Part shown: one piece after another, positions 1 through 7,674 of the stretch | How positions within the stretch are numbered: position 1 is the stretch's first letter | Layout: each line of letters starts with the position of its first letter | Source of the DNA: Cellulomonadaceae bacterium | GTDB taxonomy: Bacteria; Actinomycetota; Actinomycetes; Actinomycetales; Cellulomonadaceae | Length of the DNA stretch: 64,000 nucleotides | NCBI GenBank assembly: GCA_031256435.1 | Contig: JAIRQO010000038.1 | Coordinates: 52,151 to 116,150 of the forward strand | Direction: 5' to 3' | The notes under the pieces: generated by a model | What the model was told of the DNA's origin: nothing | Database searches by the model: none | The model's input: only the letters and a program-made list of their open reading frames with translations | Translations under genes and position numbers: made by a program

Positions 1-1
1 G

Positions 2-370
2 AACTTCTTGGCGTCTGAGCTGGGAGCGGATTTGATCACGGGCGCCGTTCCCGTGGGCGAGCGTGAGCGGTTGTATGCCTCCTTCCGCACGGGAGAGATC
101 CGGGTGTTGGTGGTGAGCAAAGTAGCAAACTTCTCCATTGACCTTCCCGAGGCATCCGTGGCTATTCAGGTATCCGGCTCCTTTGGGTCACGGCAAGAGG
201 AGGCGCAGCGGTTGGGCCGAATCATGCGTCCCAAGGCGGACGGGCGGCAAGCTTGGTTCTACACGGTGGTCACGCGAGACACGGTGGACCAAGACTTTGC
301 TGCCAACCGCCAGAGGTTCCTGGCAGAACAGGGCTACGCCTACACCATCATCGACGCCGAGGACGTGTGA
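2..370 (+). CDS. XPB-like DNA repair helicase, C-terminal fragment (5' end outside window)
   Basis: The frame is open from the first base of the window and ends at a TGA, so only the last 122 residues are present. The visible part is the end of a superfamily 2 helicase C-terminal domain: an ITG segment, RVLVVSKVANFSIDLPEA (motif V region) and QRLGRIMRPK (motif VI with the arginine fingers). Actinobacterial 3'-5' helicases of the XPB/Ssl2 type end this way, with a short tail after motif VI. Such enzymes unwind DNA using ATP and are linked to repair. The TTG at 8 is very unlikely to be a true start because the conserved fold begins upstream. The family call is fairly safe; the exact role is inferred. 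Confidence 0.82.
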   Translation, partial: NFLASELGADLITGAVPVGERERLYASFRTGEIRVLVVSKVANFSIDLPEASVAIQVSGSFGSRQEEAQRLGRIMRPKADGRQAWFYTVVTRDTVDQDFAANRQRFLAEQGYAYTIIDAEDV

Positions 371-539
371 GCGAAGCGCCTTGAGATGGGCACGGTAGAC
401 GCTTGAGCTGGGCGACTGGAGCGGATCTGTTGAGTATGCGGGGCGACTGGGATGAGTGACCAGGGCGTCCTAGCCATGCGTGCGGGGCGCCTGGGTAAAA
501 GGTGAACCCCGGTTTCCCCAGCGCGTGGGAGACTGAAGT

Positions 540-1859
540 ATGGGAACTGGAGTACGTGAGTGGCGAACCAGAACCGCTGCTGTGAGTGTTTTGTGTGCGG
601 TGATCGCCACTGCGGTGATGATCGCGGGAACGGGGTGCGCCGCGCCAACACCAATACTCAAAGCGGATGACACACCCATGCGCAACGTTCGAACAGGTCA
701 GGCAACGGCGTTGGCTGCCGTGGTGGCCGCCACACGCGAGGCGGGCGTTCACCTCATTGCTGCCGGGGACCCTGCGGCCAACGTGGTGGTGTCACCCTCG
801 TCGCTCGTCGTCGCGCTCTCCATGCTGGCTGACGGTGCAGCGGGACAAACGCTCACCGAACTAGAGATGGCCGTTGGTGCTGCAGGATCGGAACGGCTAG
901 ACGCTATGGCCGCACTGCGCGGCGTGCTAACCCCGTTGGATGGCAATCCAGGTACCGCTGTCAAGGAACTGCCGGATCAGCCCCTGGTTCACCTGGCCAC
1001 GCAGGTTGTGGTGGATGACCAATTCACAGCCAATCCTGACTACCTACGCGCCCTTGCCGAGGGATACGGGACGGGGGTTCTCAGTGTAGACCTCGGTTCC
1101 GCTAGTGGCATGAGGCAACTTGATGCCTGGGTCAAAGAGCATTCGGGCGGGTTAGTCACGGAGTCAGCGTTGGAGCCTTCGGACATTGCGCGCCTGGCAC
1201 TCCAGGATGCCATTACTCTGGCAGCACGGTGGGAATCTCCCTTTAACGCGGCGTTCACCAGGTCAGGGCCGTTCACGCTGGCTACTGGTTCCCCCGTCAG
1301 TGTGGACACCATGAGGCAGTGGGTGTGGGGCGCCTTCGCCGAGGTGGACGGGTGGCGGGCGTTCCGCCTGCCATACAACGGCGGGGACCTGTCTGCTCAG
1401 TTCATCCTGCCACCGGACGGCATTGACCCGGGCGAAATGACGGCGGACATGGCAGGCCGCATCAGTGCCGCGTTAGTCTCCAGCACTCAGGACGTGCAGG
1501 TGGATCTCAGCGTTCCCCAGATGAACCTGCGTCCAGAGCCCCTCGATATTCTGCCGGCGCTGCGCGGGCTTGGGGTTGATGTTGTGCTGGACGCTGCGAG
1601 AGCCGATCTGTCACGTACCGGGACAAGTGACGATGGTGAGAACACCTACCTGGGCCAAGGAGTTCAGCAGGCCGTGTTGATGGTGGATGAGGAAGGGACG
1701 CGCGCTGCGGCCGTAACGGAGATGCTGGCCGAGGCTGGCGCCGCGCCCGAAGAACCCGATGTCACCTTGCACCTTGACCGCCCCTTCGCCATGATCATTG
1801 AGCATGAGGTCACTGGCTGGCCGCTCTTCCACGCGGTCATCCGCGATCCACGCGGTTAG
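540..1859 (+). CDS. Serpin-family lipoprotein (protease inhibitor)
   Basis: 439 residues. The N-terminus has basic residues, a hydrophobic stretch (VLCAVIATAVMIAG) and a lipobox ending AGTGC (cysteine near residue 33), so the protein is predicted to be lipid-anchored outside the membrane. The serpin fold is shown by NVVVSPSSLVVALSMLADGA near residues 80-100 (helix B signature), the hinge EEGTRAAAVTEM near 383-395 and the C-terminal signature DRPFAMIIEH followed by TGWPLFHAVIRDP. Small residues at P12-P10 of the hinge suggest an inhibitory serpin rather than a storage type. Counting from the hinge puts glycine at P1, which would favour elastase-like proteases; this is tentative. A GGAG sequence precedes the ATG. 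It stands alone between the helicase and the TPM gene. Confidence 0.9.
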   Translation: MGTGVREWRTRTAAVSVLCAVIATAVMIAGTGCAAPTPILKADDTPMRNVRTGQATALAAVVAATREAGVHLIAAGDPAANVVVSPSSLVVALSMLADGAAGQTLTELEMAVGAAGSERLDAMAALRGVLTPLDGNPGTAVKELPDQPLVHLATQVVVDDQFTANPDYLRALAEGYGTGVLSVDLGSASGMRQLDAWVKEHSGGLVTESALEPSDIARLALQDAITLAARWESPFNAAFTRSGPFTLATGSPVSVDTMRQWVWGAFAEVDGWRAFRLPYNGGDLSAQFILPPDGIDPGEMTADMAGRISAALVSSTQDVQVDLSVPQMNLRPEPLDILPALRGLGVDVVLDAARADLSRTGTSDDGENTYLGQGVQQAVLMVDEEGTRAAAVTEMLAEAGAAPEEPDVTLHLDRPFAMIIEHEVTGWPLFHAVIRDPRG

Positions 1860-1993
1860 CATCCATGGAAACCTGGATGAACTAGATATTCGGCACAATT
1901 CGGCGCCAGGGGAAGCGTCTTTGCCCGTATGGGTGATGGCGATCACATGGCGTGAGGGGGGTACATATCACACCCATTTGCGATGATGGAGCA

Positions 1994-4096
1994 GTGAAGA
2001 AGTTCCACCACGTTTTCCGGTTCCTTGCCCCCGTGGCTCTTGCTGCGTTATTTGTGGTGGGACCCGCCGCATTTGTGGACTTTGCCCCCACTGCCCATGC
2101 AGTCCTTCCCTTGGACAACATTGCCGGGGAGATCACCGATCCCAACAATGTGTTGGGAAATCACACAGCCGAGGTCCAGAAGGCCCTCCAGGAGGTGCGT
2201 GACCAAACGCCGTACCGCCTCTTTGTGGTGTACGTGGATTCCTTTGACGGCATCGACGGGCTGACTTGGGCCGATCAAACCGCCAACAATGCAGGATTCG
2301 GCGCTAATGACGTGCTCTTCGCCGTGGCCACCGTGGACCGCGCCTGGGGAATCTCCAAGGCCAATGACATGACGGATGATGACGTGGCGCGCATGGAGAG
2401 CGCCTCCATCAACAAACTCTCTGACGCGGCCAACGCACCGGCGGGCCAAGGAAACTGGGGCGCCGCCGCCGTGGCTGCAGCCCATGAACTCGTGTCCATC
2501 GGCACGGGCGGTGCTGGTTCGGCTGCCGGTCAAGGCGCGGCAGGGTCAACTGCTGGCGCCCTCGCCGTAGTGGGCGGCGTTGCCGTAGTGGGCGGCGGAG
2601 TGGGATATGCCGCGTATCGCGTCCATAAGAAAAATGCCAAGAAGGCCAAGGACGCTAAGGCTGGCCCCGAAGCATTGGCCGGACTCTCCACGGATGAGTT
2701 GGATAAGCGGGCTTCCTCGGCATTGGTGGATATTGATGATGCTCTCAAGACGTCCGAGCAGGAGTTGGGCTTTGCTCAAGCGGAGTTTGGGCAAGCCGCA
2801 TCGGCTGATTTCCAAAAGACCTTGACCCAGGCCAAAGCCAACGTGCGCCAGGCGTTCCAGATCCGGCAACTCCTGGATGATGACAAGCCGGAAACGGAAC
2901 CGCAAAAGCGGATGATGCTCGCGCAGATTCTCGATATCACCGGAACCGCAGCGGCTTCTTTGGATACCCAAACAAAAGCGTTCGACGAGCTACGCAAGTT
3001 GGCGCAACGTGCCCCGGAGGTGCTGGACGAGACGGTTAAACATGCCGATGCCGTGGAGGCTGGCGTTCCCACCGCTCAGACCACCCTCACTACCTTGTCC
3101 GCCACCTACACTCCGGAGGCACTCGCCTCTGTCATCAAGAATCCTGACCAAGTGACGGCTTTGGTAGCGGGGGCTCGCGAACACGTGACCCAGGGGAAGG
3201 CCGCCCTGGATCGCGATGATCGGAACATCGCCGTGGCCGAGGCGCGTGCCGCACAAAATGCCTTGGGTCAGGCGGACACGCTGTTGCAGGCCGTGGCCCA
3301 CGCTGGTGCCAACCTTGCTGCTGCCGCTGGAAAGATTGATGCTGGCATCACGTCCATCACCTCGGACATTGCCGATGCGTCACGCTTAGCGTCCGTGGTT
3401 CAGGCTGCTGGCAATACGGCAGTTGGCCCCGCTGTGGTGGAAGCGCAGGCGGCGGTTGCCAACGCGCAGACGGCCAAACTTGCTGGCGATCCCATTGCGG
3501 CACTTGCTCGTCTCACTGCTGCGGAAGCCGCGATTGACGCTGCCCTGGCTCCGGCACGTCAGCAGGACGAGGCGAACAGGCGCGCAGCGGCATTGCTGGC
3601 TGACACCATTGGCAGGGTGGATTCCTCCATTAAGGCCACCAACGACTTCATCACCACCCGGCGCCAGGCCGTGGGCACCGAGGCGCGGACGCGTTTGGCT
3701 GAAGCACAGCGATTGGTGGGTGAAGCCCGGTCCATGGCCTCCACCAACCCCGCAGCGGCACTGGCACGCGCACAGCAGGCGGAACAGTACGCAGCCTCGG
3801 CGGCATCGTTGGCTCAAAGCGATGTGTCCAGTTGGGGCAACCAAGGTGGCATGGGCGGCATGGGCGGTGGAGGCAACTCCAACGTGGGCGGCATGATCCT
3901 TGGTGGCATCCTGATTGATTCCATGCTGCGCGGTAGCCGCAACAGCGGCGGTGGTAACAGTTGGGGTGGCGGCGGCTTTGGCGGCGGCATGGGAGGCGGA
4001 GGCTTTGGCGGCGGTGGCCGTTCATCCGGTGGCTTCGGTGGAGGCGGCTTTGGTGGCGGAAGCCGTATGGGAGGTGGTCGCGGAGGCCGCTTCTAA
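1994..4096 (+). CDS. TPM-domain secreted/membrane protein with coiled coil and Gly-rich tail
   Basis: About 700 residues from the GTG at 1994; an in-frame GTG at 1952 would add 14 residues, but neither has a strong ribosome site. A signal peptide ends near AHA-V. The TPM (TLP18.3/Psb32/MOLO-1) domain covers roughly residues 40-165, with LFVVYVDSF and NDVLFAVATVDRAWGI. An Ala/Gly-rich transmembrane segment (ALAVVGGVAVVGGGVGYAAY) follows near 195-215, then basic residues and about 370 residues of Ala/Gln/Glu-rich helix that should form coiled coil. The last 70 residues are almost all Gly with Phe, Ser, Met and Arg. TPM proteins of this shape usually lie beside PspA-family genes in Actinobacteria, as here, suggesting a joint envelope-stress role. 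The biochemical function is unknown. Confidence 0.85.
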   Translation: MKKFHHVFRFLAPVALAALFVVGPAAFVDFAPTAHAVLPLDNIAGEITDPNNVLGNHTAEVQKALQEVRDQTPYRLFVVYVDSFDGIDGLTWADQTANNAGFGANDVLFAVATVDRAWGISKANDMTDDDVARMESASINKLSDAANAPAGQGNWGAAAVAAAHELVSIGTGGAGSAAGQGAAGSTAGALAVVGGVAVVGGGVGYAAYRVHKKNAKKAKDAKAGPEALAGLSTDELDKRASSALVDIDDALKTSEQELGFAQAEFGQAASADFQKTLTQAKANVRQAFQIRQLLDDDKPETEPQKRMMLAQILDITGTAAASLDTQTKAFDELRKLAQRAPEVLDETVKHADAVEAGVPTAQTTLTTLSATYTPEALASVIKNPDQVTALVAGAREHVTQGKAALDRDDRNIAVAEARAAQNALGQADTLLQAVAHAGANLAAAAGKIDAGITSITSDIADASRLASVVQAAGNTAVGPAVVEAQAAVANAQTAKLAGDPIAALARLTAAEAAIDAALAPARQQDEANRRAAALLADTIGRVDSSIKATNDFITTRRQAVGTEARTRLAEAQRLVGEARSMASTNPAAALARAQQAEQYAASAASLAQSDVSSWGNQGGMGGMGGGGNSNVGGMILGGILIDSMLRGSRNSGGGNSWGGGGFGGGMGGGGFGGGGRSSGGFGGGGFGGGSRMGGGRGGRF

Positions 4097-4236
4097 TCCC
4101 GCCTGTTCGTCACTGAGAACTCAATCCCCCTATTCACAATCTTCTCTCCACAACACAACCCCTCGTCGGGGACACACCAACCGAATCTCGCACCGCGAGT
4201 TCACCTGTCACCGGCATCACCTGAAAGGCACACATC

Positions 4237-5007
4237 ATGGCTGAAAAGCAAACCGTCCTCGGGCGTATCTCCCAACTCGCCAAGGCGAACATCAACGCCC
4301 TGCTGGACCGCGCCGAGGACCCGCAGAAGATGCTGGACCAGTTGGTCCGGGATTACACCAACAACATTGCCGAGGCTGAGAAGGCCATTGCGCAGACCAT
4401 TGGAAACCTGCGTCTCGCCGAGCAGGACTACAACGAGGACATTGCCTCCGTGAAGGATTGGGGCGCCAAGGCCCTGGCAGCCTCCAAGAAGGCTGACGAG
4501 TTCCGCGCCGCTGGTGACGTAGCCAACTCTGACAAGTTTGACCAGTTGGCCAAGGTGGCCCTGCGCAAGCAGATGGATGCCGAGTCAGAGGTCAAGCAAG
4601 CCCAGCCGATGATCGACACTCAGCGTGAGACTGTTGACAAGTTGAAGGCTGGCCTGGCCGCCATGAAGGACAAGTTGGGTGAACTGAAGTCCAAGCGTGA
4701 CTCCTTGGTGGCTCGCCAGAAGTCCGCTGAGGCTCAGATGACCGTTCAGTCTGCCGTCTCCAAGATCAACGTTCTTGACCCCACGTCTGAACTGGGACGT
4801 TACGAGGACGCCGTCCGCCGCCAAGAGGCACAGGCCATTGGCCAGGCCGAGGTTGCAGCCTCCTCACTGGACGCACAGTTCTCCGAACTGGAAGCATCGA
4901 GCAATGACATTGAACTCGAAGCACGCTTGGCCGCACTCAAAGCGGGCTCCACCCCCGCCCCGCAGATTGCACCGGCCGAGGTCACCGAGGAAAGCTGGAG
5001 TGAGTAA
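4237..5007 (+). CDS. PspA/IM30-family membrane-stress protein
   Basis: 256 residues, the usual length for PspA/Vipp1/IM30. The N-terminus has LGRISQLAKANINALLDRAEDPQKML, matching the family's amphipathic helix and the start of the coiled coil. Heptad-like Ala/Glu/Lys/Gln helix runs through most of the protein, with the typical QLVRDYTNNIAEAEKAIAQT segment. The tail (from about residue 235) is Pro/Ala-rich and ends ESWSE. Family members bind stressed membranes as oligomers. A GAAAGG motif lies upstream of the ATG. The gene follows the TPM gene by 140 bases and is closed by a clear hairpin, so the two may be co-transcribed or separately promoted. Confidence 0.93.
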   Translation: MAEKQTVLGRISQLAKANINALLDRAEDPQKMLDQLVRDYTNNIAEAEKAIAQTIGNLRLAEQDYNEDIASVKDWGAKALAASKKADEFRAAGDVANSDKFDQLAKVALRKQMDAESEVKQAQPMIDTQRETVDKLKAGLAAMKDKLGELKSKRDSLVARQKSAEAQMTVQSAVSKINVLDPTSELGRYEDAVRRQEAQAIGQAEVAASSLDAQFSELEASSNDIELEARLAALKAGSTPAPQIAPAEVTEESWSE

Positions 5008-5038
5008 TACGCCTAGCTGATCCTCAGCACAACCGCTG

Positions 5039-5075
5039 ACAAGGCGCCTTCACCATGATGGTGGGGGCGCTTTGT
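5039..5075 (+). terminator. Rho-independent terminator after the PspA-family gene
   Basis: Inverted repeat starting 31 bases after the stop codon: ACAAGGCGCCTTCACCA pairs with GGTGGGGGCGCTTTGT around the loop TGAT, with a few G-U or mismatch positions. The right arm ends in TTTGT. It separates the TPM-PspA pair from the NYN gene. Confidence 0.8.
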
Positions 5076-5168
5076 CGTTGGCGGCTACGCGGGCCTCTGG
5101 CCGTGCCAGGACCTGCGGTGATTCGGCGTTGGTGAGCAGCCACATCGGCGGGGCCGTACCCTGGAATC

Positions 5169-5789
5169 ATGACCGAAGATGACGGTCAGCAGTTTGCTGC
5201 CCATAATGAATATCAAGAAAATAACCCGCGAAAAACGTACCTGATTGTTGACGGAGAGAATATCGACGCCACTCTCGGCATGAGCGTGCTGAACAGACGG
5301 CCCTCCTCCGAGGAGCGGCCCCGCTGGGATCGCATCCGTGACTTTGCGCAGAACATCTGGGGGCAAGAGGTCAAACCTCTGTTCTTCCTGAACGGCACTT
5401 CCGGCACCATGCCCATGGGGTTCGTTCAAGCCCTGTTGGCCATGGGGTACACCCCCGTCCCGCTGGCTGGCTCGGGTGCCCATGACGAGAAGGTGGTTGA
5501 CCTCGGAATCCAGCGCATGCTGGATGCCCTGGACGGCAGGCAGGGGGACGTACTCCTCGCGAGCCATGATGGTGACTTCATCCCGCAAATGCAACGGCTC
5601 CTTGATGACGAGAACCGCAGAGTGGGACTCCTCGCCTTCCGCGAGTTTGTCAACGGACAGTTCCAGGAGTTGCTGGACCGAGGCATGGAGACTTTTGACC
5701 TTGAGGCAGACGCCAAGGCGTTCACCTCGCCGCTCCCCCGCGTCCGCATCATTCCGCTCGACGAATTTGATCCGACGCTGTTCTTGTAA
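5169..5789 (+). CDS. NYN-domain protein (PIN-like ribonuclease fold)
   Basis: 206 residues. TYLIVDGENIDATLG near the N-terminus is the first acidic motif of NYN domains (Asp with Asn/Glu). The later motif VLLASHDGDFIPQM supplies the second acidic cluster (HDGDF), and DEKVVDLGIQRMLDAL contains the third Asp region. NYN domains (LabA/DUF88) share the PIN nuclease fold and are thought to act on RNA. The protein has little beyond this domain. It has its own spacing from pspA behind a terminator, so it is probably an independent transcript. The start at 5169 gives a short polar leader before the domain. Substrate unknown. Confidence 0.87.
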   Translation: MTEDDGQQFAAHNEYQENNPRKTYLIVDGENIDATLGMSVLNRRPSSEERPRWDRIRDFAQNIWGQEVKPLFFLNGTSGTMPMGFVQALLAMGYTPVPLAGSGAHDEKVVDLGIQRMLDALDGRQGDVLLASHDGDFIPQMQRLLDDENRRVGLLAFREFVNGQFQELLDRGMETFDLEADAKAFTSPLPRVRIIPLDEFDPTLFL

Positions 5790-6042
5790 GCCGCGCATGC
5801 CTGGTCACGCGTGAAGCTCTCCAGGGCTTCGTTGCGCCCGGTGCCTGTTGCGGAGTCGTCAATCGGCACGCCAGGAAGCCCGAGATTACGCCGATTCTGA
5901 GGAGTGGACTGCATCGCCACTCGCCTCAGTACCGAAGTCAGCAATTGCCCATCCCCCGCAGGGAACTTGCACCTCATAGCGTTCACCTAGACCTCTTGAC
6001 CAGTGGACAACCCGTCTGCGGAGGGAACGAAGGGAAGATGCT

Positions 6043-6333
6043 ATGCGGTATGAAGTTGACTCGGGGCAGGTGGCCCAAGCAAGTGCCAAGGTGGGTGGCT
6101 CCGTCAATGTGATTCACTCCGAGGTAGGTGCCATGATGAGGCATCTCACCGAGTTGCAAGGTTGTTGGCGTGGCAGCGCCGCCTCGCAGTTCTCCGGGGT
6201 GATGTCCCAGTGGCAGGCAACGCAACGTCAGGTGGAGCGAGCACTCACGTCCATTCAAAGCCAACTCAGCCTGGCCTCGCGCACCTACGCCGACGCCGAG
6301 GCCCATGCCGCCCGCTTGTTCAGCACACGCTGA
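6043..6333 (+). CDS. WXG100-family (ESX-type) small secreted protein
   Basis: 96 residues, the standard WXG100 size, helical throughout, with the turn motif as WRG at about residues 46-48 in LQGCWRGSAASQF. The first helix is QVAQASAKVGGSVNVIHSEV and the second ends AEAHAARLF. WXG100 proteins are substrates of type VII secretion, forming helical hairpin dimers. No EccC, EccB, EccD or second WXG100 gene is visible in the window, so this is an orphan whose transporter must be encoded elsewhere. A GGGAACGAAGGGAAGATGCT stretch precedes the ATG and provides a ribosome site. Confidence 0.85.
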   Translation: MRYEVDSGQVAQASAKVGGSVNVIHSEVGAMMRHLTELQGCWRGSAASQFSGVMSQWQATQRQVERALTSIQSQLSLASRTYADAEAHAARLFSTR

Positions 6334-6408
6334 TCGGCCACCGTGACGTGTGAGCCTGCCGAATCGCCATGACGTTTGATACTGCCGTGTCCCCTAGCGT
6401 TTGACACT

Positions 6409-6468
6409 GCCGAACCCCGTGTTATTCGCGTTAACACCGTGGTTAGCCAGAGAAAAACGGGGTTCGGC
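6409..6468. terminator. Hairpin between convergent genes (repeat family D copy 1)
   Basis: GCCGAACCCCGT at 6409-6420 is perfectly inverted at 6457-6468 (ACGGGGTTCGGC) around a 36-base loop. It lies between the WXG100 gene (plus) and the epimerase-like gene (minus), so it could end transcription from both sides. The right half, GGTTAGCCAGAG then three bases then AACGGGGTTCGGCGG (6441-6470), is repeated almost exactly at 32029-32058. Confidence 0.55.
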
Positions 6469-6510
6469 GGTTAATGAGGTCGGAGGGAGCGGACCCATTC
6501 GGTGAGGAGG

Positions 6511-7512
6511 TTAGAGTGAGCGGACCCATTCCACGAGGCGGTCACATCCGGCATCAAACACGGCATCCGTGGGCTGAGCCGCAGGGTTGGCATCGTAGTA
6601 GGCAATCTGCTCGGCCGACGCCTCGTCATAGGTGATGGTGGTGCGGAATTCGGGGACAAGTGCTTGTATCTTGGCAGGGCTGAATACTGCGGAATACGCC
6701 TTGTCTCCCAGGAGGCCAGGACCTGTGTCCGGGAGGACGGTGTTAATGGACTCGGAGGAGACGTGGATAAACTCCGGATCCGTGACACCTGCCGCCGCTG
6801 CGAGCCAGGTGTAAATCTGGTTCCAGGTGGGAGCATGCGTTCCAGTGATCTGGAAGGTGTCACCAATGGCGCGGGGATTTCCCAGGAGTCCAACAAACCC
6901 CACGGCAAAGTCCTCCGTGTGCGTCAGAGTCCACTGGGCGGTGCCATCGCCATGGATCACCACGGGCTTTCCCGCGCGCAGGCGGGCAACATCAGCCCAA
7001 TGGCCCATGGTGGGAATCAGCGTGCGGTCATAGGTGTGGGAGGGACGCACAATGGTGGCCGGGAAGTTGTTCTCCCGCACTTCACGGATGAGAAGGTCCT
7101 CGCAGGCAATCTTGTCACGGGAGTACTGCCAGAACGGGTTCACCAACGGAGTGGACTCGGTGATGGGGGTGAACTGCAAGGGTTTCTGGTAGGCAGATGC
7201 TGAGGAGATGAACACGTATTGCTCGGTGCGGTCCGTGAACAACTCCACATCGCTTGCCACGTGGTCAGGAGTGAAAGCGCGGAACTGGCACACCACGTCA
7301 AACTCGCGGTCCCCCAAGGCAGTTTTCACGGCAGCAGGGTCCGTGGCATCGGCTCGGATGACCTCAACGTCAGCCAGGGGGCGTGTGGACGGATTGCCGC
7401 GGTTGAGCAGGGTGACGTTGTGGCCTCGCTCCACGGCAAGGTTCACGCTCGCGTGGGAGATGATGCCGGAGCCGCCGAAGAACAGGATGGACTTGGGGTT
7501 ACGCGTTGTCAT
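6511..7512 (-). CDS. NAD(P)-dependent epimerase/dehydratase-like protein (extended SDR)
   Basis: About 333 residues from the ATG at 7512; another in-frame ATG at 7530 would add six residues. The N-terminal Rossmann motif is SILFFGGSGIISHASVNLA (GxxGxxS variant), followed by VTLLNRG. The region FISSASAY (Ser) with WQYSRDKIACEDL gives a YxxxK catalytic-like pair (Y and K of YSRDK). The C-terminal half carries TLTHTEDFAVGFVGLL, typical of NAD-dependent epimerases and atypical SDRs such as CSP41-like proteins. Substrate not predictable. It is followed by a 150-base gap and then the MFS gene, which points the same way. Confidence 0.85.
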   Translation of the reverse strand: MTTRNPKSILFFGGSGIISHASVNLAVERGHNVTLLNRGNPSTRPLADVEVIRADATDPAAVKTALGDREFDVVCQFRAFTPDHVASDVELFTDRTEQYVFISSASAYQKPLQFTPITESTPLVNPFWQYSRDKIACEDLLIREVRENNFPATIVRPSHTYDRTLIPTMGHWADVARLRAGKPVVIHGDGTAQWTLTHTEDFAVGFVGLLGNPRAIGDTFQITGTHAPTWNQIYTWLAAAAGVTDPEFIHVSSESINTVLPDTGPGLLGDKAYSAVFSPAKIQALVPEFRTTITYDEASAEQIAYYDANPAAQPTDAVFDAGCDRLVEWVRSL

Positions 7513-7674
7513 GCCACCATTGTCCCGCATGCGGGAACCCGCGGCGGGCTGGACGGTCCGCCTGGCTGGGTTCGGTCCGGCAGGTGCCCGTCAGCCCTCC
7601 ATCAGGAGGCTCGGCGAAACTTGGCTGTGCAGCATCGCCGTGAGTGCCAAGCTCACGGGACTGAGAATGCGGAC

